From NCBI GenBank assembly GCA_017643385.1, contig JAEPNN010000002.1:1-64000 (forward strand): a stretch of DNA of 64,000 nt. The letters are read 5' to 3'. Positions 35,315 to 44,692 of this stretch are shown piece after piece (the stretch's first letter is position 1; every line of letters starts with the position of its first letter). This DNA comes from Dinoroseobacter sp. GTDB lineage: Bacteria > Pseudomonadota > Alphaproteobacteria > Rhodobacterales > Rhodobacteraceae. The notes under the pieces were generated by a model. The model had not been told where the DNA came from. It worked only from the letters and a program-made list of their open reading frames with translations, and made no database searches. Position numbers and translations under genes: made by a program.

Positions 35315-36151
35315 TTACATCGAAGCTGCCTTGTCCACATAGGAACGAGGCCCGTTCGATGAAATTATCAGCTCCGGTGCTCGAGTGTTCTTCCCGCTGC
35401 GTGAACTGATCGAATAGCTGACCTGGACCTCTTCGATATCAAAGCGGATGAACAGTTCTCGGACCTCTGGTCGGTCATTGATCGAGAGGATGAACTCGCC
35501 TTTGATCTTCGCCAGCTGGTCAGCCAATTTGCCAAACTGCGCTTGATCGAAGAGCCCTTTCCCATAATCGCTCTCACCGCCCCAATAAGGCGGATCGAGG
35601 TAGAAAAGCGTTTCTGGACCATCATAGCGGGCGATGAACTCGGCATAGTCCAGGCACTCGATAACCACACCAGAGAGCCGTTCATGGGCGTCTTCAAGCA
35701 TGGGTTCAAGGGTCGTTAAATTGAACCTTGAAGGCCTGTCTTTAGAGACCCCGAAGTTCTGCCCGGATGGCTTTCCACCAAAAGCCGTTCGCTGCAGATA
35801 GAGGAACCTGGCAGCGCGTTCGAGGTCGGTCAACGTGGTCGGGTCTGTCTTAGTGAGGCGCTCGAATTCTGACCTGGTCGTGAGCTGGAAGCGCAGTGTG
35901 TCGAGGAACTGCGGATAGTGCCGCTGAAGGATCCGAAAGAGGTTGCTTACCTCTCGGCCGCGATCATTGATAACCTCTGATCTCGGCTTTCGCGTTCGCC
36001 TGAAGAACACGCCGCCCATTCCAACGAAAGGCTCTGCATAAACACTGTGGTTGTGAGCGTCGATGCGCTTGCAAATCCGAGACGCCAAGTTGCGTTTGCC
36101 ACCAAGATATGGAGCGACTGGGCGGATGGGCTCGATAGTTTCCTTTGACAT
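35315..36151 (-). CDS. DNA adenine methylase, Dam/D12 class
   Basis: This 278-residue N6-adenine methyltransferase has the D12-class motif order: the SAM site VAPYLGGKRNLASRI and EPFVGMGGVFF, then the catalytic FYLDPPYWGGESDYG (DPPY). The ATG at 36151 (MSKETIEP) is chosen because the upstream residues in the longer frame are low-complexity and include the stem-loop region. No restriction enzyme is adjacent. At the right end of a Mu-like genome it takes the place of Mu mom and probably protects phage DNA from host restriction. Confidence 0.9.
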   Translation of the reverse strand: MSKETIEPIRPVAPYLGGKRNLASRICKRIDAHNHSVYAEPFVGMGGVFFRRTRKPRSEVINDRGREVSNLFRILQRHYPQFLDTLRFQLTTRSEFERLTKTDPTTLTDLERAARFLYLQRTAFGGKPSGQNFGVSKDRPSRFNLTTLEPMLEDAHERLSGVVIECLDYAEFIARYDGPETLFYLDPPYWGGESDYGKGLFDQAQFGKLADQLAKIKGEFILSINDRPEVRELFIRFDIEEVQVSYSISSRSGKNTRAPELIISSNGPRSYVDKAASM

Positions 36152-36252
36152 GATGTGTCGAATCAATCTCTTTGGCCTTTCCTCCGCGCGGGGAGGGAGC
36201 GGCCTTGAGTTTTCTTGGGTCGGCGGGGCTTCTTCACAGGTACCCCGTGTTG

Positions 36253-36289
36253 GAGGGTGTTCGCGCACCCTCTGACCTCCCTGGGAGGT
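36253..36289 (-). terminator. Two adjacent stem-loops after the tail-fibre region
   Basis: ACCTCCC/GGGAGGT (36275-36289) and GAGGGTG/CACCCTC (36253-36272) are two perfect stems just downstream of the 36293 gene on the minus strand. Neither has a long T-run, so termination is inferred from position. Confidence 0.45.
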
Positions 36290-36292
36290 ATT

Positions 36293-36832
36293 TTAGTCCA
36301 CCACCAGCGACAGCCCGTTGAGGCTCTTCATCGCCTGCCCGTTGCGCACATAGCGCCCTGCGTAGCCCGAGAACGCGTCCTCTGTCCCTTGGGTCAGCCA
36401 GAGTGCTTGAACGGTGTAGATGTAGCTGATCCCCATCCGGCGACAGGCGTCCTTGAGACGGCCAAACACACTGTCCGGGGCGGTCTCGCCTTCATCCAAG
36501 CCAAATTCCTCTTCAAAGGTCTCTGGCGTGGCAGACGCAGCAATCGCCGCTTGAGCATCTTCGTCGGGCGGCGGCCGCTGATTGTGGGGTTGGATGCGCA
36601 GGCGGTATGCCGACATAGGCAGAAGCACAGCGCCATTGGTCACGGCCCCGTCCGCGTCAAAGGCGGGCTCTTTGTCCCATAGTCGCTCAGCATTTTTTAA
36701 GGTTTTGCCCCTGCCCTGATGCTCGATGCTGGCAACCAAAAGGCCCTCTGCATCGGTCAGTCCTACCTCTGCGCAAACCGCCTGCATAACAGCGGGCAGA
36801 GCAATAATCGTGATGATGGTTCCGTGTGACAT
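36293..36832 (-). CDS. Phage tail-region protein of unknown function
   Basis: The 179 residues match no family I know. The N terminus is TIITIIALPAVMQAVCAEVG; the middle is acidic (TPETFEEEFGLDEGET) and the C-terminal part contains RLKDACRRMGISYIYTVQAL. It is the last gene of the tail/fibre run, 3 bp after the long fibre-like gene, so a fibre-assembly or tail-tip accessory role is possible. Confidence 0.65.
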   Translation of the reverse strand: MSHGTIITIIALPAVMQAVCAEVGLTDAEGLLVASIEHQGRGKTLKNAERLWDKEPAFDADGAVTNGAVLLPMSAYRLRIQPHNQRPPPDEDAQAAIAASATPETFEEEFGLDEGETAPDSVFGRLKDACRRMGISYIYTVQALWLTQGTEDAFSGYAGRYVRNGQAMKSLNGLSLVVD

Positions 36833-36835
36833 TGC

Positions 36836-39205
36836 TTATGCCTTCGCTGGAGCGAGTTGAAGAAGCTCGGCGGTGGTGGTTTCGCGGCTCATCAGGACAA
36901 GTCTTTGCACCTTGAAACACGCTGGTTCCGCTGCCCCTGTGTCCGCCGTGAGAACGGCAAGGGTGGTATAGTTCCCCATAACAGCGGTGGTATCCAGGGC
37001 GCTTGCAACGCCATTTGCTGCGGCTTGCACTTGGTCTTCTGCCGCCGAGAGCGAAAGGTTTGCGGGGCCGTCCACCGAAATTACAGAACCACCGCCATCG
37101 CCGCCAGCTTGCCCGACATCCGCTGTACGTGTTTCGCCCCAAAGTTTGTCGATTGAATTGTTCATCAAGATTGATGCTCGGGTGATCGAAGACCCGTCGC
37201 TGAGTGAAACAATGCGGGCCCACGGAGCTTGCGCAGATGCATCGTCTATCAGCGACCTCCCACCGGCAGCTATCGTCCATTCGCCCTGCTGGACTTTGCG
37301 GATCGAGATGGCGATGGTGCCAGCAGCGTTGGCAACGCCCCCGGTAATATGGATTTGCATCACGCGGCCATGCTCTACGACGACTTGGTGCTTTCCGCTG
37401 TAGCTAGGGTGGGTTGATCCCCATTGCGCGAAGTTTGTGCCATTGGCTGTTGAGGGTTCTTCCAGCGCGACGTTCCCTGCCAGTCTGGACATCGCATAGT
37501 CGATTTCAACGACATCTCCATCTTGAAGACCGAGGGGCGAGGCAAATACCGTAATTCGCTCGGCAGCAATTCCCGGTGACAATGTGATGACGTTCCCGAC
37601 GACTGAGAAACGACCTTCGCCCGTGTCGGAGGACCATGGCGATCCGCCTGTACCAATCGCCCCACTCTGCCCAAGCGCCGAGTAGAGATCAGGCTCCAGC
37701 TTGGCGAAGGTGGAAATATCACCATAGAACGGTTGGGCAGCGTGGGTGTCCTGACCACCGGGGATGGACGGGATCAAAGGAAGACCGATGATATTGCTGT
37801 TGTTCACCAACTGAGGCCGTTTGATGATCAAGCGCACGGTGTCGGTGTCACCGTCTTGGACGGTGCTTGGAACCTGCACGGATAACCCGCCAGTGTCGCT
37901 CGTCGCAGGAACGGTCACGATTTCCGCGTAGTGTCCGCTTGAACCAACCGCTAAATCTGGGGTTACAAAGCCGTCGCCAACGTAAGAGCCTTTGTTCCTG
38001 AAATCGACGCTTGCGCGGACAACACCAGCCGCGCTGTCGTTGGTCACTACCTCAATTTCGATCTGCCCAACCATGCTCTGACCGGGCGTTACGGCATCCA
38101 ACAGATGGTCACTCAATCGGATGCGCGGATAAGCCTTTTGACCCACGGCCTCGCGCCAAACCGTAATTTCCATTTCATCGTCGGACAGCCGGTGAATTTC
38201 AGCGCCAGTTTCGCTCGTTAGATCAACCCCTTCAGGCAACACTCCGCCTGCGCCCAAAATACCGACAGTGCCTCCCACAAAGAGCGGATTGTTGACGAGG
38301 TTCCGATACTCCGCGCCGAGGCCCAGATGGTCTGGCAACCCAGTCTCTTTGTTGTAGACGACGCCCAGACCATAGGTCAGATCTTCGGGCAGGTTGTCGA
38401 TGGTGAAACCTGCAAGGTTCTGCATCGGCCATGCGCCGAGGCCATAGGTCTCGAAGTATAGCCACGCGCCAAGCACCTCGACATCGCTTGCCGCGTTGCC
38501 GTCTGAGTTCTGGCCGATCCGGGCATCCACCCGTGTTGCGTCTGCATTCAGGGTTAACGGCGTGACAATAGTTTGCTCGGTCCCATCCAGATCAACTCCG
38601 GCTGCAACGGTGTTTGCGCCTGTCGTGGTGATCTCCACAGTGGTCCGCTCGCCATTGGTGCCTTTGAGTTTCGTCACCAGAGCAATCTTGGTGCCGTTCG
38701 GCACATCAAGGGTCGTGTGCTTGTAGATGTAATTGCCCGAGCCACCGAGGCCAGAGATAGCACCATAGGCCCCAACAGCGGTCCCACTGTCTGTCCATTG
38801 GGACATATCCTTGAAGGGAACGAGGTTGTGCAGAGGAAGCTCAAGCCCACCGCTTGCCCCGACGAACGCAGCCGCAAGACCCGTCGCAGTCAGAGCGGAT
38901 TGGATGCCGGGGATGGCGTTGGGGTCCTCGTAGATCTGGAACTCGAACCCATTGGTCCAATCCATCGAGACATAGAGACCAAGTGGAACGTCAATGAGCA
39001 GGCAAAGCTCATTGTCTGGCAGCGGATTGAGCACAGGCTTGAGGTTCATCAGGATATTGTAGGTCAGCATGGAGCCGTAGAGGGTTCCATCGCCCGCCTG
39101 GGGGATCGGCCCGGAATACATCCAATGACCGCTGGCAAGGAGCGTGACGTCATGATCGAGCCCCTGGAACGGCGTCGAAATATTGAGAAGCCGAACCCTA
39201 CGCAT
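36836..39205 (-). CDS. Long tail protein, probable fibre or receptor-binding protein
   Basis: The 789 residues have a Gly/Ser/Thr/Val-rich beta composition typical of tail fibres and lectin-like modules, for example a domain with WTDSGTAVGAYGAISGLGG and TTLDVPNGTKIALVTKLKG. A final helical segment precedes VQAAANGVASALDTTAVMG. I cannot name a domain family. The ATG at 39205 overlaps the preceding gene by 8 bp; a TTG at 39211 is also possible. The late position after tip J supports host recognition. Confidence 0.65.
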   Translation of the reverse strand: MRRVRLLNISTPFQGLDHDVTLLASGHWMYSGPIPQAGDGTLYGSMLTYNILMNLKPVLNPLPDNELCLLIDVPLGLYVSMDWTNGFEFQIYEDPNAIPGIQSALTATGLAAAFVGASGGLELPLHNLVPFKDMSQWTDSGTAVGAYGAISGLGGSGNYIYKHTTLDVPNGTKIALVTKLKGTNGERTTVEITTTGANTVAAGVDLDGTEQTIVTPLTLNADATRVDARIGQNSDGNAASDVEVLGAWLYFETYGLGAWPMQNLAGFTIDNLPEDLTYGLGVVYNKETGLPDHLGLGAEYRNLVNNPLFVGGTVGILGAGGVLPEGVDLTSETGAEIHRLSDDEMEITVWREAVGQKAYPRIRLSDHLLDAVTPGQSMVGQIEIEVVTNDSAAGVVRASVDFRNKGSYVGDGFVTPDLAVGSSGHYAEIVTVPATSDTGGLSVQVPSTVQDGDTDTVRLIIKRPQLVNNSNIIGLPLIPSIPGGQDTHAAQPFYGDISTFAKLEPDLYSALGQSGAIGTGGSPWSSDTGEGRFSVVGNVITLSPGIAAERITVFASPLGLQDGDVVEIDYAMSRLAGNVALEEPSTANGTNFAQWGSTHPSYSGKHQVVVEHGRVMQIHITGGVANAAGTIAISIRKVQQGEWTIAAGGRSLIDDASAQAPWARIVSLSDGSSITRASILMNNSIDKLWGETRTADVGQAGGDGGGSVISVDGPANLSLSAAEDQVQAAANGVASALDTTAVMGNYTTLAVLTADTGAAEPACFKVQRLVLMSRETTTAELLQLAPAKA

Positions 39206-39485
39206 GGTCAATCCAGTACTCGCTCTGGAACTCTACCGCGCGGCCCCAGAGACGTGTTTTTCCACCTGACGGAAAGAGCTTGTCCAGAGTGGTCGAGAAA
39301 TCACCATAGAGGTCATCTACGACAAACCCTTTCTTGGTTCTCGGAGGCTGGGTTGCGTCGGTCGTTCCGACAAGCTCGATCCGACCCGAAAGGATCTGGA
39401 AGCTGAAGGCTCCGCCAACTGGCCCGTCGGTGAGTTCTTCGTACTCATCGCCTTCGAGAATGTCGGTGTGTTGATCGCGTGGCAT
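39198..39485 (-). CDS. Small phage tail-region protein
   Basis: The 95-residue product is acidic at its N terminus (DILEGDEYEELTDGPVGG), followed by a beta-rich stretch (FSFQILSGRIELVGTTDA). Family unknown. It overlaps the start of the long fibre-like gene and lies after a 69-bp gap that contains a stem-loop. Confidence 0.6.
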   Translation of the reverse strand: MPRDQHTDILEGDEYEELTDGPVGGAFSFQILSGRIELVGTTDATQPPRTKKGFVVDDLYGDFSTTLDKLFPSGGKTRLWGRAVEFQSEYWIDHA

Positions 39486-39512
39486 GGCAATCTCCTTTGC
39501 GATTGCATTCTA

Positions 39513-39537
39513 GGTGAGCGCAATCCGACCGCTCACC
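39513..39537. other. Stem-loop in the gap between fibre genes
   Basis: GGTGAGCG (39513-39520) and CGCTCACC (39530-39537) form a perfect 8-bp stem with a 9-nt loop. No T-run follows on either strand; it may attenuate or process the late transcript. Confidence 0.4.
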
Positions 39538-39554
39538 CGGAAGTGTTTCTGGGC

Positions 39555-40466
39555 TTATCGCGCGCGTACCGTGAGGCTGAAGCTGGCGTCGTTCGCTTGT
39601 AGAATGACGCCTCCCGCCGCAAAGAAACGGGAAGTGTTGGTGCCCGATTGGAGGATGATCTCGGACTTGCTCATCTTGACCGTGTGGCCGTAGACATTGG
39701 TATAACTGCCGCTGTCCCAGATGTTGCTGTCATAGGCAAACTGCGTCAGCGGCATGATCACTGCATCGCCAACGACGAAGCCATTCGTTGCAGTCTCACA
39801 GACCAGCACAAGCTCTACGGCCTTTGGCATCGCGCCGAGCCCATGGGTGAGCGTCATGGCCGCGCTGGGTGCTGGCCAGGTGAGGTCTTCTGCAGTGTAA
39901 ACCCAAGCGGTTGGGTGAAGATCCAGGACCTGCGCCAAGGTAACCAACTTGGCGACATCGTCCTGTGCCAAGACCTGAGCATCCGTGGCCAAGTCAACCT
40001 TCGTCAAATGCGCATAGTCGTGCGTGACGTCGTCGTCGATCACACGGCCGTTCGTGATCGGCTTCGCTGGATTGAAGGTGCCGACGTAGTGATAGTCCCG
40101 GCCTTGCAAATCGATCTCGAGAGCGTCACTGGCGAGAACTGCGTCGAGCGCACTTGTGTCATCCGCAACACCGTCGCCTGTCGCCCCCAGCATCATGGGG
40201 CTTGCTCGGTCCTGGCTTAGCCGAAACTGCGTACTTGACGCAGCGGTGTAGTGAACGGTTCCGCTGCTGACGACAACTAGATCAAAGCGGCCGTGCTCAA
40301 GGATGCGCACGCGCTGGCCGTCTGTCATGCCGACGGTGACATCGTTTTCTGCGATCAGCTCCGAGACCGTTTCAAAGGCGATCTCGGCGGTCCCCAAGGC
40401 ATCGAGCAATTCCGTATGTCGCTTGAGCAAGGCTTCGAGTTTGGTGAGGCTTTCTGGGACGGTCAT
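39555..40466 (-). CDS. Tail fibre/tailspike-like protein
   Basis: The 303-residue protein begins with a coiled coil (LTKLEALLKRHTELLDALG). It then has the hallmark start of pectate-lyase-type tailspikes, GATGDGVADDTSALDAVLAS, but the long beta-helix normally following is replaced by about 180 residues ending in a beta-rich tip (FFAAGGVILQANDASFSL). It is therefore a short or trimmed fibre. It overlaps the stop of tip J by 4 bp, consistent with attachment to the tail tip. Confidence 0.7.
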   Translation of the reverse strand: MTVPESLTKLEALLKRHTELLDALGTAEIAFETVSELIAENDVTVGMTDGQRVRILEHGRFDLVVVSSGTVHYTAASSTQFRLSQDRASPMMLGATGDGVADDTSALDAVLASDALEIDLQGRDYHYVGTFNPAKPITNGRVIDDDVTHDYAHLTKVDLATDAQVLAQDDVAKLVTLAQVLDLHPTAWVYTAEDLTWPAPSAAMTLTHGLGAMPKAVELVLVCETATNGFVVGDAVIMPLTQFAYDSNIWDSGSYTNVYGHTVKMSKSEIILQSGTNTSRFFAAGGVILQANDASFSLTVRAR

Positions 40467-43400
40467 CCGTAGATCTCCTGTGCAGTTGGGTCGAGACGGG
40501 CGACGGTCTTGCCCGCTTCAAAGGTGCTCAAATCGGTGCGGAAATAGGTCCATGCTCCGCGCAAGAGCGGGCCCACGGCCGCGACGCGGATCATGACGTT
40601 CTCACCGTCGGTTTTCGGACCGTCGAATGTCGGGTCTGTTGAGGTTCCAAGCGACGTCCAAATGGTATCGCCTGACGTTGGGGCCCAGTCGGCCGTGTAC
40701 CCGATTGCGCCCGGAACAGATGGGCCTTCGATCAGGTGTTCGACACGGAACGGAAAACCGGCTTGTGGGTTTTGGGTGCCAACGATGACCACATCCGACC
40801 AGGCTGGACGCCCATCGTTGCTGAGTGAGCTCGTTTCGCCTGGCGCATCGGGCACTGCCGCTTGGTCGGCCGTGTGTACGTTCTCGCTTTCCTCCACCGC
40901 CAGAACTTCGACCTGACCGCTGTCGGATGGAATGACTTCTACGATCATGCAGCGAAGCGTCGCGACTTCTCCGGTACCGACGCTTGCGCGGGTCGCCTCG
41001 GCCTGGTGCCCTCCCAGAGTTTCACTGAAACCTTCAGGACCAAGCGGAGCTTCCTCGGTAATGATCCAGTCGCGCGGATCCATCGAATAAACGCTGCTTG
41101 AAACCCCCTTTAAAACATCGTTGAAGTCGTCCTCATCGATGAGCAATCCGTTTGACGAACCATTCATCCCGCGCACTTTGACGGGTCCCCAAGGCGCGCC
41201 GTTTGGCATGGCAAGCGACAACCATGCTTCATCTCCAGCGTTCAGACCCGTTTCTTCCGAGAGCCAGAGGTTGGGCCAGTCGGCCATCGTGAGCCTGCCA
41301 AAGTGGCCATACTCAGGGCGTGGGTGACAGACGTCGACGATCTGACCACGCAAGAGGCTCTTGCCCCCTGAGATCATGATCCAGCTCGGATAGCGGCGGC
41401 GCTCATTGTTGCTTGCCGCGCGGTACATGCCTTCGCGGAAGTTCTGATCGTGATCGACCATGGTCTGGCTCACAATCGTGACCGGCCGAGGATCGGTGAC
41501 GCCTTCAGGACGGCATTCAACGCTGCGCATGGAACCGTTGCGATCCCGGTACCGCATGTTCACCACATTGGGTATGTCGCGACGATGGTGGCGGCGCTCA
41601 ACCGAGAAGGAGCCGCGCACCATATCGGCGGGCGTGATAAGCCGCGTGGCCGGGCGTTCTTCATCCCGCACGAAGGTCACGGTTGCGCCGATGAACTCGG
41701 GCTTGGTGCGACCTGCCGACAAAACCTGCTCGAGCGCCTCCCAGCTCGACAAATCTCGCTCAATCGCGGTGCAACAAACGTCGCCGCGCTCCGACCATGT
41801 TGTGGCAAGCCGCCGAAGTTGCGGCAGATCGAGCTGCTCGTCGTCGAGCTCCAACCCGTAAACCGCTTTGCAGATGTCCAGAGCAGCAGCGTCAATTGCT
41901 TCAGTAGGTCCGGTGACCAGCTGGCCATCAGCGTCGTAACAGGGCAGAACGCGAGTCGAGCGAACCTGCCACTCCTGAAGCGCAGAGGTTGAGGTTGCAT
42001 CGGCTCGTACCTTGAGCGCGAGAGCAGTCACTTCGTCGTAGGGCGTCACGTCTGATCTTTTGGCCTTCAGGCTTAACCAAACCAGTCTGTCTTGCGCTCC
42101 GGTACCGGAGATGGTGCTCACTGACGTGCGTGTCACACGGGTCTGGTACCGGGCCCGGTCGACCTCATAGCGTTTAGTCAGCCGAACAGGTGTTATCGTG
42201 GCTTGGGTCTCAGTGATCGTCTCCAGCGTCTGCCAAAATCCCACAGGGTTTCCGACCGCGTCGATAGCTTGGACTTCAATGGTCCAAGTGACTGACGTTG
42301 CGCCTACGCCGCTTGCGGCCGTAAAGAGCCCGCCTGGGAAGACAAAGTCATAGATTAGCTCATTGGCGGTGGCGTCTGCAGGAACGGCCACGAAAGGACC
42401 GATCAACACATTGCCATCCACCGGATCAGGAACCGGCAGGTCCAGCGCCTCGACTTCGCTGACCACATCTACGCCCGATGGAAAAAGCGTCACATTCTGG
42501 CCCGGCAGAACAAGCTCGGTTTCGATATCTTCAATGGCTCCGGTGAACCCACGCTCTTCTGTCCAGACCGGGGTGTCACCGATCAGGATCTCGCGCAGAT
42601 GGTGGGTGCCTTGGCCAAGGCAAAGCAGAATATGGATGATCTGATCGTTTTCGACGAACTCGGCCCAAGGGGCTGCCAGCAGGTCAGGCGCGCGCAGCAT
42701 GGTGCCGTAGATCACTGGCACCATTGCGCCAGGACGAAGCTGGTTTTGAACCTGCCCGAAGGAATAGGTCGGATCGGGATTGGCCAGATCGGCCACGGTA
42801 TCACCCGAGGGCATGAAACTCGCCACCAGAAGATTGGCCCCGATGGAGATCCCCGCCGAGAGGAGCTTGCCGCCAAAGGAGAGGTTCGCAGCGCTCTTCC
42901 CAAGGATTGCCCCGGCAAGGTAGGGCGCGGCAAGGCTCGCCACGATGGTCAGCACGGTTCCCAGAACGGCGCTGCCCCGGTCATCATTAAGCGGTAGAGG
43001 CGGCATGGCCCAAAGCACATCTGCAGGACCGAGTTTGCGATCCCATTCGGCCTCACCCGTGGCCCGGTTGAGCCGCAGCAGGGGCGTATCATTGAGGATC
43101 ACCCAACGCTGCTCGACGTCGGGAAGCTGGCTCATGGCCTCCAGGACAGTGACGCTGTTCTCGAGATCTACGACTTCGACGTCCCGCAATGGATTGAGCA
43201 CATCTGCCACAACAACCATGCTCGGCCGCCAAAGAGAGCTCAAAAACGGGTCAGCATGTATCTGGGCGATGGCGTCAACGGATGGGCTGACATAGCGACG
43301 AAACTCCAGACGGTTCCAATCTGCGCGCGCTTGCGCGAGCCCATCGCACACAACGCCAGTCATCCGGGTTGAATGGATTATGCCATGCAGTCGATGCGCA

Positions 43401-43729
43401 GGATCCTCAAGCCAGGTGCCGATGTGCTTAGGCCGCAGCCCGTCCCACATCAAAACGAGATCGCCATGGGCGGGGCGCGTGACCGGCTGCCAGCTCCGCT
43501 CGATGTCGCTGGCCTTCAGGGCCTCGATCACATCGCGGAGCTGCTTGCCTGCGGTTTCACCGTTGGACCATGGCAGGTCGCGGTCAAAAAGCTCGCGCTG
43601 CAACAAGCTGGCCAGCCCCCAACAATCATAAGCGTCGGGGCCGGTTCCGCCTGGAGCCCAGGGGGTGCCGATCAGATCGACCACCCATGCGCTCTGGTCA
43701 GCTGATGCCAGGATACTTGCTTGGGTCAT
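40463..43729 (-). CDS. Tail tip attachment protein J fused to an NlpC/P60 peptidase
   Basis: The 1088 residues combine two tail-tip functions. Residues ~15-130 are an NlpC/P60 domain with the catalytic Cys in DAYDCWGLASLLQ (Cys36) and a His in RPKHIGTW (His102), the equivalent of the lambda K peptidase. A hydrophobic segment (GTVLTIVASLAAPYLAGAI) and the tip-J core follow (SFGQVQNQLRPGAMVPVIYG, RRDIPNVVNMRYRDRNGSM), with fibronectin-like C-terminal modules. The ATG at 43729 is preferred. The enzyme probably opens peptidoglycan during DNA entry, and the J part binds the receptor. Confidence 0.82.
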   Translation of the reverse strand: MTQASILASADQSAWVVDLIGTPWAPGGTGPDAYDCWGLASLLQRELFDRDLPWSNGETAGKQLRDVIEALKASDIERSWQPVTRPAHGDLVLMWDGLRPKHIGTWLEDPAHRLHGIIHSTRMTGVVCDGLAQARADWNRLEFRRYVSPSVDAIAQIHADPFLSSLWRPSMVVVADVLNPLRDVEVVDLENSVTVLEAMSQLPDVEQRWVILNDTPLLRLNRATGEAEWDRKLGPADVLWAMPPLPLNDDRGSAVLGTVLTIVASLAAPYLAGAILGKSAANLSFGGKLLSAGISIGANLLVASFMPSGDTVADLANPDPTYSFGQVQNQLRPGAMVPVIYGTMLRAPDLLAAPWAEFVENDQIIHILLCLGQGTHHLREILIGDTPVWTEERGFTGAIEDIETELVLPGQNVTLFPSGVDVVSEVEALDLPVPDPVDGNVLIGPFVAVPADATANELIYDFVFPGGLFTAASGVGATSVTWTIEVQAIDAVGNPVGFWQTLETITETQATITPVRLTKRYEVDRARYQTRVTRTSVSTISGTGAQDRLVWLSLKAKRSDVTPYDEVTALALKVRADATSTSALQEWQVRSTRVLPCYDADGQLVTGPTEAIDAAALDICKAVYGLELDDEQLDLPQLRRLATTWSERGDVCCTAIERDLSSWEALEQVLSAGRTKPEFIGATVTFVRDEERPATRLITPADMVRGSFSVERRHHRRDIPNVVNMRYRDRNGSMRSVECRPEGVTDPRPVTIVSQTMVDHDQNFREGMYRAASNNERRRYPSWIMISGGKSLLRGQIVDVCHPRPEYGHFGRLTMADWPNLWLSEETGLNAGDEAWLSLAMPNGAPWGPVKVRGMNGSSNGLLIDEDDFNDVLKGVSSSVYSMDPRDWIITEEAPLGPEGFSETLGGHQAEATRASVGTGEVATLRCMIVEVIPSDSGQVEVLAVEESENVHTADQAAVPDAPGETSSLSNDGRPAWSDVVIVGTQNPQAGFPFRVEHLIEGPSVPGAIGYTADWAPTSGDTIWTSLGTSTDPTFDGPKTDGENVMIRVAAVGPLLRGAWTYFRTDLSTFEAGKTVARLDPTAQEIYG

Positions 43730-44204
43730 AGGTCGTTCCGAATTTGCGATCCAAACCAAAGAACCCTGCCGTCGCTGTGACGGTCAGATCGTTGGCTTCG
43801 GTCTTGTCGAGTTCTAGTTTGCGGATGATGCGAGAGGGCCCTTCAAAGGCCCGCTCTCGGATGTACTCACGGGCGGTGAGCTGCACCGGGCTGTCATGGG
43901 ACAAGGCGAGCTCGAGATAGGGTTCAAGGATGGTCGCGGCGTTGTCGATCGACAAATCGATCTGGGGCCAGCGACCTTCGCCTTGGGTCGGACCAGCATG
44001 GGTGAAGGCCACAGCCTGAAACGTCACCAGGGTGCCGTCCTCTAACACGGCTTCAAGGTCCGCATTGTCAGCCACCACATAGGCGGGCGTGTCAAAGCTC
44101 ACATGCTCAAAGGTCAGCGTGACCACTTCCATCAGGCCCACCGGGCGGTGCTGGCGGATTTCATCCTGGGCGCGTTCGAGGCGGGATTGCGGGGTCAGGC
44201 TCAT
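43698..44204 (-). CDS. DUF1833-type minor tail protein
   Basis: The 168 residues fit the DUF1833 tail family: VVTLTFEHVSFDTPAYVVAD, EDGTLVTFQAVAF and ATAGFFGLDRKFGTTYDPS at the end, where related phages have a similar aromatic block. It probably occupies the place of lambda L in the distal tail. The ATG at 44204 overlaps the previous stop (ATGA), and its own 3' end overlaps the tip J start. Confidence 0.75.
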   Translation of the reverse strand: MSLTPQSRLERAQDEIRQHRPVGLMEVVTLTFEHVSFDTPAYVVADNADLEAVLEDGTLVTFQAVAFTHAGPTQGEGRWPQIDLSIDNAATILEPYLELALSHDSPVQLTAREYIRERAFEGPSRIIRKLELDKTEANDLTVTATAGFFGLDRKFGTTYDPSKYPGIS

Positions 44205-44692
44205 TCGACTGCCGCCTGCCATGCATCGACCAGAGCAGTGTAGCGGGCCACGATGCTGTCATACTCGTCTGGATAGGCCAGATAGACCTCGACCGCTGCC
44301 GCCTCGGTCGCGCTCAAGCGCGGAAGATCTCTAACCGCGAGCTCAAAGCTGAGCTGGAAAATGCCTGGCGCAGGAGACACCCCGGTCCAGGGCGGGTTGG
44401 AGACAAACTGGCAGAGCTGAAGGGCAGTTTGGTGACCTTCGACCACGGGCGCATAGAACCACGCTTTGCCCGCATCGAGTGTATCCGCCCAGAAGGCCTT
44501 GGCCTGCTCATACTGAAGACCCGAGAGCTCCCATGTGATCGTGTAGATCGTTCGCAGGCGATGCAGTTTGCGCTCAATGGCCTGCGCGCCGTCATCCATT
44601 TCGGTGCGACGGTGCGGATCGATGGGTTGCTCCTGCCAGTCGTCGCGCAAGGCACAAGCAGGAAAACCGACAGGCAGCATGGGATAGCTCAT
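44201..44692 (-). CDS. Minor tail protein of unknown family
   Basis: The 163 residues include LHRLRTIYTITWELSGLQYE and FELAVRDLPRLSATEAAAVE. Its place between tape measure and the DUF1833 protein corresponds to lambda M, a distal-tail adaptor. The start overlaps the tape-measure stop by 4 bp. Confidence 0.7.
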   Translation of the reverse strand: MSYPMLPVGFPACALRDDWQEQPIDPHRRTEMDDGAQAIERKLHRLRTIYTITWELSGLQYEQAKAFWADTLDAGKAWFYAPVVEGHQTALQLCQFVSNPPWTGVSPAPGIFQLSFELAVRDLPRLSATEAAAVEVYLAYPDEYDSIVARYTALVDAWQAAVE

